From positions 1-64,000 of the forward strand of contig RPFO01002047.1 in assembly GCA_009746045.1 (NCBI GenBank): a stretch of 64,000 bases of DNA, written 5' to 3'. A program made the translations under genes and the position numbers. The notes under the pieces are model-generated. The model did no database searches, had not been told where the DNA came from, and was given only the letters and a program-made list of their open reading frames with translations. This document shows positions 21,837 to 31,886 of this stretch, in pieces; the first letter of the stretch is position 1; each line of letters opens with the position of its first letter. The DNA is from Mesostigma viride. Its lineage: Eukaryota > Streptophyta > Mesostigmatophyceae > Mesostigmatales > Mesostigmataceae.

Positions 21837-22916
21837 ATGTTTCGACAATATTTGCATCGTACAGGAGTTATAAGGCTGTTTTTTGGCACTTTCAGACCGT
21901 TGTGTGCGGAGCATGACGATGGAACGGGCGTAGCACGGCCAACGGGGGAGGAGACTGAGAGCGCAGTTGATGCGGGGACACCCGTAGGTGATGAAGGGCG
22001 GGGGAATAAGAAATCGCACGTGTACGTCAAGGTTAAGGCCCTGACCGAGAGGGTCAATGCTTTGGAGAACCAACGAAGAATGCCATCCACCCCAGCAAGT
22101 GCTGCACCCAGCTCCAGCACTGGCGTTGGCACGGAGCTTCGCCGGCCCGCTGCGCCTGCCGCGTTGGGGCAACGCGAAAGCTTCAGCGCGGCCCATGGCC
22201 AAGTGACAGGACTGCAACCAGCACACCGTCAACAAGAGCCACGCGCGCGCGCAGTCGCAATGGATGGGCCGAGGCAGCTGGATCGGGAGGGGGAACCGTA
22301 CGGCGAGCACGGTGTGTACGCGCCGTACGACCAAGGAATGCATGCCCAGCCTACTGCCGCTGGCAGGCAAGCGGCCAATGCTTATGTATACCATGCCGGC
22401 ATGTACGATCCACAGCCTGGCGAAGGGTCGGCAGCTGATACACATCAGCCTTGAGGTCGCGGCACATTGCAACAAACCACCTACGTTGAGAACCCTGAGC
22501 CCGTGCAGCATTACAATGACGGCACTTACCGTTATGCCGCAGCCCCCCCTCTAAGGAGATCTCCAAGGAAGACAAAGCCGAGGCCCCAAATCCCCAAGGC
22601 CGCCGGGGAGCAAGACTGGCAACATCATGATGAGGGAGGAGGTTATGCAGCCAGGGATTCTCATTTCATGGGTCATAGTCATTTTGATGAGCAAGGGACG
22701 TGGGCCTACAACGCCCACGTCCGGCCGGCCCCACAACCTGGCACATGCCCAGGCTCCACCGCGGAAAAGGCCACCCTACTCGCAAGATGTAGACGAGTCG
22801 GGGCAACACGATTATTATGGTTCATATTAGATTGGGCATGTATGGTTTTGATACGGCATTTGCTTGGCACCAGATTCTGCATTAAAGAAAGCTGTATGCA
22901 AATCATTGTCAGGTAA
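21837..22916 (+). pseudogene. Pro/Gln/Tyr-rich disordered ORF with one in-frame stop
   Basis: One plus-strand frame is open from 21837 to 22916 apart from a TGA at 22452-22454. The product would be hydrophilic and disordered, with a short helical stretch (KKSHVYVKVKALTERVNALENQ, roughly residues 58-79) typical of a coiled coil, then His/Tyr/Gly-rich tail sequence. The start overlaps the segment shared with element A, so the true exon probably begins around 21900. It may be a captured host exon or the low-complexity tail of a transposon protein. No family recognised. Confidence 0.35.
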
Positions 22917-23157
22917 GTTTAAGCTAATTTATACATTATTTTATCTTGCATTTGATATTAAAGAGGCAGAGAGACACAGTTGGCAGATGCAAGTTTGCTA
23001 GGCCATGTAATAGGGATTATTGGTCATCCATCATATTCATAAATTTTCTTTTATTTATACATGGTTGCATAATACATTAATGTTGCGTTAATACTTTGTG
23101 GCACTAAACAACAAAATCATGAAATGCTAGTGCTATCGTGTCATATTGTCACTATCA
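22917..23157. other. AT-rich spacer
   Basis: No ORF or motif recognised; it precedes the right subterminal array. Confidence 0.3.
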
Positions 23158-23905
23158 TGCTGTCACGGTGTCACAATGTCACGATGTCACGGTGTCACAA
23201 TGTCACCTCATGTTAATCAGTGCTTCTGGGCAATGTAATATCATTGTTGCAACCCCATGGGCGCCACATTACCTTGTGACACCATACAAAATCGTAAAAT
23301 ACTAGCGTTATGGTGCCATCGTGTCACGGTGTCACGGTGTCACGGTGTCACGGTGTCACGGTGTCACGGTGTCACGGTGTCACGGTGTCACAATGTCACC
23401 TCATGTTAATCAGTGCTTCTGGGCAATGTAATATCATTGTTGCAACCCCATGGGCGCCACATTACCTTGTGACACCATACAAAATCGTAAAATACTAGCG
23501 TTATGGTGCCATCGTGTCACGGTGTCACGGTGTCACGGTGTCACGGTGTCACGGTGTCACGGTGTCACGGTGTCACGGTGTCACAATGTCACCTCATGTT
23601 AATCAGTGCTTCTGGGCAATGTAATATCATTGTTGCAACCCCATGGGCGCCACATTACCTTGTGACACCATACAAAATCGTAAAATACTAGCGTTATGGT
23701 GCCATCGTGTCACGGTGTCACGGTGTCACGGTGTCACAATGTCACCTCATGTTAATCAGTGCTTCTGGGCAATGTAATATCATTGTTGCAACCCCATGGG
23801 CGCCACATTACCTTGTGACACCATACAAAATCGTAAAATACTAGCGTTATGGTGTCACGGTGTCACGGTGTCACGGTGTCACGGTGTCACGGTGTCACGG
23901 TGTCA
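23158..23905. repeat. Right subterminal composite minisatellite of element B
   Basis: Blocks of the 8-bp unit GGTGTCAC alternate with four near-identical copies of a spacer containing TTAATCAGTGCTTCTGGGCA and CCTTGTGACACCATACAAAA (higher-order period about 130-193 bp). It is homologous, inverted, to 8155-8880. Confidence 0.9.
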
Positions 23906-24021
23906 CAACATGTTGGGACAATAACCTACATGCTTTGGACTTACGAGAGGCCCTAAATAACAAAGTTTGAAAAATCTCAATTTGTAGTAGTGTTCTAGTA
24001 CAAATCCAGACGAGCTTAGGG

Positions 24022-24024
24022 ATA
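24022..24024. other. Target-site duplication ATA of transposon B, right copy
   Basis: Directly follows ...GAGCTTAGGG and matches 16698-16700. Confidence 0.8.
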
Positions 24025-27000
24025 GCCAGCTGCCGCGTGGACGTCACAGCATCCAGCGACCACTGCGTGCGCATCTTGGCAATGCTCGCCGTTGGCTGAG
24101 GCAGCACCGTCCGATGCTTGTCCCACGCCGATGAGCCCGCCGCCCGTACCTCCACCATGCTGACCTCCACCACGCCCGCAGCCGCTGAAGGGTTGGGGCG
24201 TGCAGCCCCGGCTGAAGAACTGAAGCATGAGACTGGCACACTGGCCCGCTTCAGGCCAGCCCCATCCCAATCAGGGATGTAAGATGCCTCCTCCGCCCTA
24301 TAGTCCACCTGAACCATGGCGCGAGCAAGGACATCCACCCCGAGTAGTGCGGAATATCCACACTTGTTGACCACCAGCGCATACGCGGACACGGTGGTCA
24401 TGCTAGAGGCGCGCAACGGATTGAAAATCACGTTGACTTTAACCGCCGTCATAGCGTACGGCTTACTAGCCGGACCCTGCCAACCTGACACAGACACGGG
24501 GCTTTCTACTAAGCCACCGTTCTCGTAGGTCAGGTTCAGCATGGTGGCCAAGTCTGTGCTGATGACTAGCGGCTGAGCACCGCTATCAAGCTTGACTGCG
24601 CCAACCAACGGACATGTCACCATGTCGCTCCATACATCTCCACAGGCTCCAACTGCTTGGAACGCTATGGACGGCTCACCATTGGGGTATGGAACTACCG
24701 TGGGAACCTGGGGAACTGCCCTAGTGCGCTGCTGGCTACTTGTGCTGACCACTCCCGCTTGCACCACGGGCACTGCGGCTTCTACCGGCTGACGCCCGTA
24801 GGTGACGGACTCAGAATTGCGCAAGGTGCGCACATCATGCCCATCTGCGAACAACTGGATCTCGGACACAACCGACCCCAGCCACTCAACCCCCTTCTGC
24901 CCGAAGGTGTCGACCACCTGCCGTGCTGAAAACATGGGTACGTCCACAATGAACGGCATTGGGTACACAGGCGCCAATCGCCTACGCTGCTCCAGCCCAG
25001 CAGGGTTCGCATGCTCAAAAGCAGATTGCACCCCAGCCAGCGGCATGGAAAAGGACGCGGGCAACTGCCCGGCAGGCAACATGGGTGCCTGCTGAAAAGA
25101 AAGCGGGCTGCGTGCCTGCTTGCCTTTGGTAGCCTCCGCAGCGTTGATCTCGACGTCACCCGGCATGGGCGCCCAGAATGGGTCCTCCCGGTACACCGTC
25201 GCGAATTGGTTGGGGGGCGCCGTCGCCTCCTCACCATGCTTGATGGCAGCCACCTGGGCTTCCATCGAGTCGGTCTTGCCCGCCATCTCGGCGAAGTGGA
25301 CCGTCTTGATGCCCGCGGCTGGACACTTGTTCATCAGGTGCCACTTCGTGTCTGCCCCATGCGGCTTCGTGCAGCGGCTTGGACACTCGCGACTAAGGTG
25401 CCCATCCTTGTCGCAAAGGTAACATTTACCGCGTGACGGGGTGGGTGCGCCCAGCGCGCCTTGCACGCCCTGCGCCTCCTGAGTCCCATCCGATGACGGC
25501 GGACGACCGCCTCCGCCTCGACCACCACCGCGACCCCGACCACCGTAGCCACTGCCGCCGCCACCACGACTGACACCGCCACTGCCACCCTGACCGCCAC
25601 CGCCGCTGCCACCCTGACCGCCACCGCCGCTGCCCCCGTGACCGGCGTTGCCACCACCCTGAGTGCCGACATATTCACCGCGCCCCGCACCAGGCAGCCG
25701 CTGGCCACCCTTGACCGCGATGGCCTTCTCCATCTCAGCCATCTTCTTGCGCATCTCAGCCAGCTCAGACGAGATACCCTTCTCGCCTTCCGCACGCTTC
25801 CTGAGCAGCCGCTTGAATGCTGCACAGAGAGTCACCAAAGTCCACTCCCCACCGGGTGGCTCCGGAAGATCGATGGCCAGCAGGGGCACTGCACTCCGCC
25901 ATAACCGGCAAGCCTTGGTCTGCGTATAATCAGGCACTTTGCCCGCAAACGCGAGAAGCCGGTCAAGGGAGAAAGCCGGATCCTCACCCTCGGCGACGGT
26001 GAACGCTCCATTCCATTCCGCGATGGCCTTGACGTGCTCAACTGGGTACTCCAGCCGCAGTTGCTGCCACAGCTGCTCTGCCGGGTCGACATCGAAGATG
26101 ATCGAGTCGAGATCCGGTGTGCCCATGTCCGTGAGCGCAAACCATATGTCCGTGCGATGACATCGGTCCACAAGCGCTCGGTAATGCTGGACCAAAACCT
26201 GGACCTTCTTCTTGGTCAGGTCATGGAAAAAAAGGTGAATAAAATCCATCACCATCTCATGGCGAAGAGGATACCCCGAGGCATAACGATAAGTGTTACA
26301 ATGAGCTCGGAAGAGCTCATAGGCTTCCTCTAAAGTCGCACCCGTGCCTGCTGAGGTGAACTTCTCGCGAAGCTCCACCTTGGGCAGCGATGGCACACGA
26401 GTGGATTCGCCATGCACGCCGTATGGCATGCGGTGGGGTCGCTGGACGTCGTCGCCCTCACCCCATGGTATGCTGGCTACCTCCCGATCGACTTGGCCCC
26501 AGCCGAAGTCTGACCGAGTGCCGCCAAGCCTGGGCCGCCCTGCGGTGCCACCCAACGGCGTTGCTGCCGCCGTCATGGGTGGCCGACCTGTGCTAAACAA
26601 GCCACCTGATGCTCCCCCCCTGGGGGCTGCACCATACCCGCCGCGCCACGATAACGTGCCTTGGTTGGGTGCCCGTAGGTTCCCCCCCAGCGTATAAGAT
26701 GCGTCGGCAGTCGACCGGGTGCCTACCCGACCGACGTTCGGCTGCAGCTCGTCATCCTGCGCCATTTCCCCGTCGCCCCGCCGTTGACCGCTTGGTCCGA
26801 CGCGTGGCTGACTGGGCTCAACGTTGCGTAGTGGACCTGTCCCACTGCGCTCTTCGTCGAAGTGTCCGCGTTGGTCACGCAGCGCCTCATGTCGCCGCGC
26901 TTCCTCGGCAGCGGCCTCCTCGTCGGCAGCCTGCCTGGCCTCGGCGTCGCGTTGGGCCGCAGCTTGGCAGGCGCGTGCAGCTTCCGTGGTTGCCTCCTCC

Positions 27001-27476
27001 TGCCGCCGTTGCTCAGCGCGCTCCGTAGCACGCCTCGCTTCAGCCGTAGATTCCGCGCGCTCCAAAGCAAGTCGCACAGTTTCTTCAACAAGCGTCGCCT
27101 GTTGCGATAACTGCGTCGCTTGCTGAGCTCGGAGTGCCGCCAGCTCTGCCGCTTGCTCTTGCAGCAGGCGCAGCACTTGGGTAAGAGCACCACCGTCCCC
27201 TGCCGAAGAAAGGGAAGGCGCTCCATTACCTAACAAAGCGGTGTCCGCACTAGTGCCGAGACGACCGCTGGGCGGGTCAGTTGCTTGACCGCCCGTAGCT
27301 GCCGGCGCTGACCCACCACTGCCTGATGCTGTGGGGTCAGTTCCTGACATGTTGATGGTGGTATCGACCCTGGAGAGCTCCTGCCCGTCGGTGTCGACGC
27401 CCGTGTTGGCACAGCCTGCGTGGCTTGCCAAAAACGCTGTGACCGACCTAGTGTGATATGACATAAACTGCCACAA
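24022..27476 (-). CDS. gag: Gag and aspartic protease part of the gypsy polyprotein
   Basis: About 1150 residues on the minus strand; the likely start is MSGTDPTASG near 27350 or the upstream Met at 27476. Order: a disordered N-terminus, an Ala/Glu/Arg-rich coiled coil (~residues 100-200, 'RATERAEQRRQEEATTEAAR'), a capsid-like helical core (~370-560), a Gly-rich linker ('GGGGQGGSGGGG', ~640), a CCHC zinc knuckle 'CYLCDKDGHLSREC' near 682-695, and a retropepsin with the active site 'LDSGAQPLVIS' near 962. The ORF then runs into transposon B; the last ~40 codons of the open frame (to 23895) are transposon sequence. Without B it continues in frame into the methyltransferase. The product would coat and package the genomic RNA and process the polyprotein. 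Confidence 0.92.
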
Positions 27477-27609
27477 CCACTACCAAGTAGCAACGGTCTA
27501 ATCTGAAAGACTTAATGGTTGATCAGGCCACTATGTGTGCTAGTCTTCCCCAGAAAACTGCACACCGTCTCTCTTTGCTGAAATGAAAATGTTCCTTTGC
27601 AGATGGAGC

Positions 27610-27622
27610 TAGTCTCTTCGAG
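27610..27622 (-). promoter_or_regulatory. Putative primer-binding site, self-complementary to the LTR
   Basis: The minus strand reads CTCGAAGAGACTA, starting at the first base after the LTR core. It is a perfect 13-nt reverse complement of a sequence inside the same LTR (28027-28039). It does not look like the usual tRNA-type TGG start. This matches the logic of Tf1-type self-priming, in which the 5' end of the transcript folds back onto the primer-binding site. Confidence 0.6.
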
Positions 27623-28878
27623 TAATGAAAAGAGGGCTCTCAGCCGAGGACAAGGAACTGTCCCTCGTGCCTGATGACCACCTTCTTGATCCCCTTGTGT
27701 ACCGTCGCGTGCCGCGTTTGAATATCCTTGCTGGGGCGTTAGCTAGACGCTCCAACTACTCTAATTGCGACAATATGATGGTGCAAGAGGGTGCTTTTGC
27801 CTCCCCTGCTATAGAACAATGCTTTCACAACACACACTTTGCACAGTCTGATGATGAAGCCGCACATGCGGAATTTATTGAGAAAGTTAATACAATTACA
27901 ACACGTTGATAGTCTCAATATCGATGCACTCCATGCTCACGAGCCCGCAGTTAGGCAGCGCTCCATGACATGCTACCGGCCTTGCTCCCAAGGAAAGGGA
28001 GAAACACGAAGGCCACTAACGAGAGACTCGAAGAGACTACACGCTGCGTGAGAGTCCTCTTCGACTATGAACCAAACCATTCGTCATGCATGCCACACGC
28101 ATGACACACGCCACACTTGTCAGTCCAGCCAGGAATGCCAAAACTATCTTGCTGCCTGAACCATGCAAATAGAAACCGCATTCCAGTTGCCGTCCTGGCT
28201 TTCTACCACACATGCCAACAAAAGCAGGAAGGCATCCCGACAAATCTAAATTGCTACCCTGTTGCCGATCTCATCTCCTAGAGGCTCCGGCATTTCTGTC
28301 CCTGGGAATGTCCGACATTGAGTCACGTCCAGCAAGGTCGAAGCATAATATCCTTCAGACAATCTGCACGCTCACACCTTGCGTGTGAGTGGCCCAGCAA
28401 ACATTGCGTCTAATCGTTCCTTTCTAGAAGAAATCCCTTTGTAGGGCTGCCAGCGATTTCGCATTCATTCCAGCGATCTGGCTCCGCACCGCAAATTGTC
28501 CTTTTTCATTTTCTGTCCAGTCCTCATAACGTTGACCCGCTATTCTACACCACAAAGACACCTGGCCTGTCAATAGCCTCGGCGCTGTTGAAGTCCAGCA
28601 GTCCAGCTTCAGCTCCAGCTGTCCACTAACACGCGTATGATCCTCTCGACGCTGCGCACTTGTGCTGCCGTCCGCTCAAGTCAGTGCTGCGCGCCCAGCT
28701 GTGCCTGGCCCGGCGCGCATGCACGTACACTTTCGTCCGCTCTTATGCTGCAAGTGCTAGTGTCCCCCCCCGGTCACTAGCCTTTGTCGAAAATGCGTAG
28801 AAAACAAATTCCTTGCGCACGTCACCGGTCTTGTGCATAGTGGGCGCCGCCCGGATGACATAGCTCGCGTCCGTGACA
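27623..28878 (-). repeat. Long terminal repeat core, 5' copy (1256 bp), lacking segment X
   Basis: Near-identical to 3075-4325. It starts (minus strand) TGTCACGG at the element boundary and ends CTTTTCATTA at the primer-binding site. Segment X, which flanks the other copy on both sides, is absent from both flanks here. Confidence 0.85.
28027..28039 (-). promoter_or_regulatory. Putative self-primer sequence in the 5' LTR
   Basis: The minus strand reads TAGTCTCTTCGAG, which pairs with 27610-27622 over 13 nt. By the Tf1 precedent this would lie at or near the 5' end of the transcript, putting the start of R close to 28039 and giving a ~417-nt R-U5. No clear TATA box was seen just upstream. Confidence 0.5.
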
Positions 28879-28882
28879 TCCA
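28879..28882. other. Target-site duplication TCCA, right copy
   Basis: Pairs with 2929-2932 around the gypsy element. Confidence 0.7.
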
Positions 28883-29213
28883 GAATGGAGGATGCCAGTT
28901 CTGATGTCCAGTCCAGATTTCCAGTAATGACAGTTCTGAGTTCCTGACAGTCTTGCAGTTGTATTATCCAGGCATGGTTGCCTGTGTGTTAGTCACTTGA
29001 TGACATTTCATCAGTGGGTGAAATTGTCTTATTCAGGATTGACCATGATCAGATGATAATGAGATAGGAGGCCCCTTTGGGGATGTAAAAACCCACTTGC
29101 TTGTCCCAAGAGGTGGTGGACTTTCTGTTTATTGTTGTGTTGTTTTGTGGAGGTTGTTGTCTTATTCTTCTTGGCTTCTAGGAACTGGGAGTTCCTGTTT
29201 TGAGGGGGAGATA
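28883..29213 (+). other. 3' internal end of another LTR element, with polypurine tract
   Basis: T-rich non-coding DNA ending in TTTGAGGGGGAGATA at 29199-29213, a good polypurine tract directly before a TG terminus. The gypsy element inserted upstream of it, so part of this element may continue left of 2929. Confidence 0.5.
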
Positions 29214-29917
29214 TGTAACAACCAAATGTTACATCCAAAGTTTTCCTACTGATTGATCTGATTATGAGTTCTTTAGGACAATTATTTGGGAAGTTAGGAG
29301 GCTTCGACGTCTGATGGATATTGGGCCTGCTGAGATCTGCAGAGATTATTGTTCTACCCTCATTGGTCGTGGCCTGATCCACGTAGGGTACTTTGCATGG
29401 TTTTGTTCAGTCAGTCATAGATTCTCTTTAATACCGTTGTACCTGGTGGATCTGGTTCCGGGTCATGGAGATTCCGTATGTGCTGGCTTTGTGTTGTGTT
29501 GAGGATTCGGAAGCTAAGATCTTATCTTGAGTGATCCTCACTTTTGATTGGTCCTTCCGAGTTAGGGCTGAGCCGACCCTGCGTGCATGATGACTTTTAT
29601 CCAGTTTGTGGCGGCTGGAGACGTGTGCGTGTAAGAAAGCTAAAGCTATGGTGTAATTCAAGGGTTTCCTTGTTTCATCAATCAAACAACCCTCGCTAAA
29701 AGTCAACTATAACTTCAACAGATAGTCGACTTGGATATAACATTGTCTGTTGTGTCTAACAAGGGTGGGGACTCATTCCCTTAACTGTTGAAGATCCATC
29801 TTCATTGCTTCTCTGGACGTGAAGTTATCTGTCGCGACTCCAACCCAGGTATAAAGATCTTTTCACATCAATGTTGAAACTGAGGCTGTTGCAAACACAA
29901 CATTTTTAGTCGTTACA
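29214..29917 (+). repeat. LTR (704 bp) of a second LTR retroelement
   Basis: It starts TGTAACAACCAAATG and ends CATTTTTAGTCGTTACA, with TG...CA termini and an imperfect inverted match (TGTAACgACtAAA). A polypurine tract precedes it, so this is a 3' LTR on the plus strand. The partner LTR was not found in the window. Confidence 0.6.
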
Positions 29918-30154
29918 CTACCCTATACAAAAGCTAGAGCGTGGCATCTCAGCAGAGAGCAGCTCTCTGCATGGGCACAACATAACTAAATAAAACTACT
30001 AAGGCATTGATCATCTGGAGTGTGGCACATCACAGGCACACATGTAGATGATTAAATAAAGCGCGTGGCTTAGCTGGGAGAGTGCATGCCTCTAGGAGGC
30101 GTATGTATGTACATGGCCACGGTCTATCTATTCTACACTACTACTGCTGTATTC
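29918..30154. other. LINE 3' region with a tRNA-like box A
   Basis: No gene. On the plus strand, GGCTTAGCTGGGAGAGTGC at about 30066-30084 looks like a tRNA D-arm/box A, followed by GCCTCTAGGAGGC resembling an anticodon arm. No box B follows, so a decayed tRNA-derived SINE head is possible but unproven. Confidence 0.25.
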
Positions 30155-31694
30155 CCCTAAGCTGGGGCGTCTGGAGTCGCTGGGGCCGCGAGGGGGGTCG
30201 CCTGCCAGGGCTTGTGGCCGACGTAGCTGGCCGCCCCCTTCCAGTACACCGGCTGCCCCGCCTTGGTCTGCCGATATTTGTCTAAACTTTTGTGTAATTA
30301 TTTTTCTAATGAGATTAGCATAGTACTCCGTGGCATGCCTTTGCGCATGACACGCAAGTACTTACTTACTTACTTACTTGGTCTGCCGGAGCTGGAGGTA
30401 GGTCGGCCATAGCTCCCAGCGCCGTTGTTGCTGCGCCAGGGTCAAGTCGTCATCAAGGGTGAAGAGAGTCTTCTTGAGCCGCTTAATTGCGGCGTCTGAG
30501 AAAAGAAATCTTGTCCGCCGGGGTCTTAAAGGTGAGAAGTCCTGAGCGGGGGCGGCCCTGCCTTACCCCGCGCGCGGGGAAGGCGGTGGGCGACCAGCTC
30601 GATCTCACCGTTAAGGCCCATGCGACCAAGGACTTCTCTCTCAAACGCACGCGTAAGCTTCTCGGAATTCTCACCTTCCTCCATGGTGAAGTTCTTGACA
30701 ATGACGTTGAGGCTGCGCTTGGCGACCTCGGCCTCCTCGCGGAGGTCAAGCGTCTGCCGTTGGAGCTGGGCTGCGACGGCGGAGGTGGTGGAGGTGGTAT
30801 GTTGCTTAAGCATGTCCGCCCAGGTGGTGATGGGAGGAGCATCGCCGGCCAGGCCAGCCGGGGCTGGCTTGGCGGCAATGTCCTTCACCGCCTGGGCGGT
30901 GAGGCCTGCGGTGTTCTGCAGAACCTCGATAGCGATGGCGTTGTCCTTCAGACGCTGGTCGATGTCACGGAGCTGGGCGGTGATGGCGGCGGAGGTGGAG
31001 GTGGTGGCGGTGGCGGTGGAGGAGGCGAGGAGGGTGGAGGTGGCGGTGGAGATGGTGGAGGTGGCGGTGGAGAGGAGGGGAAGCTCGGCAGTCAGCGTGC
31101 CGCCTATGGCCGCCACATCTGCAGCGATGGGGGCCACGTGCTGCTCGAGGGCCTCCTTGAGGAGTGAGCGGATGGAGGATTCGGTTAAGGTGGTGGTGAG
31201 GGGCTTGGGGGGCCAAAGCTCCCCGATGGAGCGTCCAAGGAGGTAAAAGAGAGCGAATTGCTGGAGATGGGGGCGGTGGAGGCTGGGGAAGGGGTCGAAA
31301 GTGGGGGCACGATTCCGGCGAGGATCAAAGAGGCGACCTTGGATGAAGAGCTGGCAGCTTGCAAAGTGCAAGAAGTGAGGCGTGCGTTCCAAAGAACACG
31401 CAGACCAAGATGCGTTCCTCGGTAAGCGCGTCAAGGAAGCCGGGCTGGCTGGCTTCGGCGGCAAAGTCGAGCTCTACCCAACTCCGCTCGGCAGAGCGAC
31501 TGCGCTTGGGTTCAGGCGACGCTGCTGGCGAGGCGGGCGCAGCAGGGGGCTGGACGACCACTACACTGCAGAGCTTGGCTAGTGGCTCCGCTGCCTTCTG
31601 GGCCGGTGGGCGAAGCTGCAGCCGGAGCTGCAGACGTATTTTCATTGCTGAGCGCAGCCGCCAGGCTGCGTTGCGTCGAGAGGCGTTTGCTCAT
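30155..31694 (-). pseudogene. LINE ORF1-like protein, frameshifted
   Basis: The minus strand starts near MSKRLSTQRSLAAAL (31694) and ends near 30155 after 'KGAASYVGHKPW'. At least three frame changes are needed (around 31600, 31320 and 30530). The middle holds an Ala/Ser/Thr-rich helical stretch, then 'SLNVIVKNFTMEEGENSEKL', 'GEIELVAHRLP', 'LLTFKTPADKISFLRRR' and 'TLFTLDDDLTLAQQQRRWE'. This order matches the RRM-plus-C-terminal-domain layout of LINE ORF1 proteins, which bind RNA as trimers. The copy at 32625-33593 aligns with it block by block. A short SINE-like insertion splits it at 30274-30376. Confidence 0.7.
30274..30376. mobile_element. 103-bp SINE or LINE-tail insertion with 12-bp target duplication
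   Basis: CTTGGTCTGCCG occurs at 30262-30273 and again at 30377-30388, and the ORF1 reading of the flanks joins across it. The insert ends in repeated ACTT units and contains GTGGCATGCCTTTGCGCATG, resembling the GGCATGCCTTTGGCATGA hairpin near 33890. Confidence 0.7.
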
Positions 31695-31886
31695 CGTATA
31701 TTGCGTAATAGCTTCGGAAAATTATATCAGCATGTGCGTCGTAGAAAGACGCGTCGATTGTGATATTCACGGCTAAATTCGGTGCTCAAACGTGAAAGTT
31801 ATGAGCTCCGCCGTCAGCCATGGCTACCTCGTGGCTCATGGCTGATTCAACTCGGGCTATGTGCTACATATACTCCCAACGGAGGT
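31695..31886. other. 5' flank of the ORF1 pseudogene
   Basis: Unique sequence with no feature recognised, ending at a (TTAA)n tail. Confidence 0.3.

Larger units (their letters stand above)
16701..24021. mobile_element. Transposon B: 7.3-kb TIR element, sister of A in opposite orientation
   Basis: The left end CCCTAAGCTCGTCTGGATTT and the right end are perfect inverted repeats over at least 32 bp, bracketed by ATA. The terminus shares CCCTA-G-C----CTGGA-TTGTACTA with element A. Subterminal spacers match those of A in inverted order. The interior holds two gene-like fragments (17295-17699, 21837-22916), a perfect palindrome, long microsatellites and a ~172-bp satellite. There is no complete transposase, so B is probably mobilised in trans. 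Confidence 0.8.
2933..28878 (-). mobile_element. Ty3/gypsy retrotransposon carrying a C5 DNA methyltransferase, interrupted by two DNA transposons
   Basis: In minus-strand order the element has a 1256-bp terminal repeat (28878-27623), a primer-binding site (27622-27610), gag-protease (27476-24022), a methyltransferase (16699-15511), RT-RNaseH-integrase-PHD (8033-4497), a polypurine tract (4479-4469) and the 3' repeats (4469-2933). Its ends are TG...CA and are bracketed by the 4-bp duplication TCCA. By eye the two long repeat copies differ by about two substitutions and two small indels in 1.25 kb, so the insertion is young. Transposons A (8037-15510) and B (16701-24021) entered later, each with a 3-bp duplication. 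Without them the element would be about 11.2 kb. Membership of Ty3/gypsy rests on the PR-RT-RH-IN order and on motifs listed under each part. The current copy cannot make a whole polyprotein because of the insertions and a frameshift near 7262. Confidence 0.9.

Noticed and set aside
8037-24021. Transposons A and B as large introns of the retrotransposon
   Set aside because: The borders are inverted termini plus 3-bp duplications. Splicing at the nearest GT/AG (in CTC|GTCTGG ... CCAG|ACG) puts the methyltransferase out of frame, whereas excision at the duplication keeps it.
2933-28878. DIRS/Ngaro-type tyrosine-recombinase element suggested by the split repeats
   Set aside because: Pol has an HHCC-DDE integrase and there is a 4-bp target duplication; no tyrosine recombinase was seen. 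The repeat layout itself is kept as a finding.
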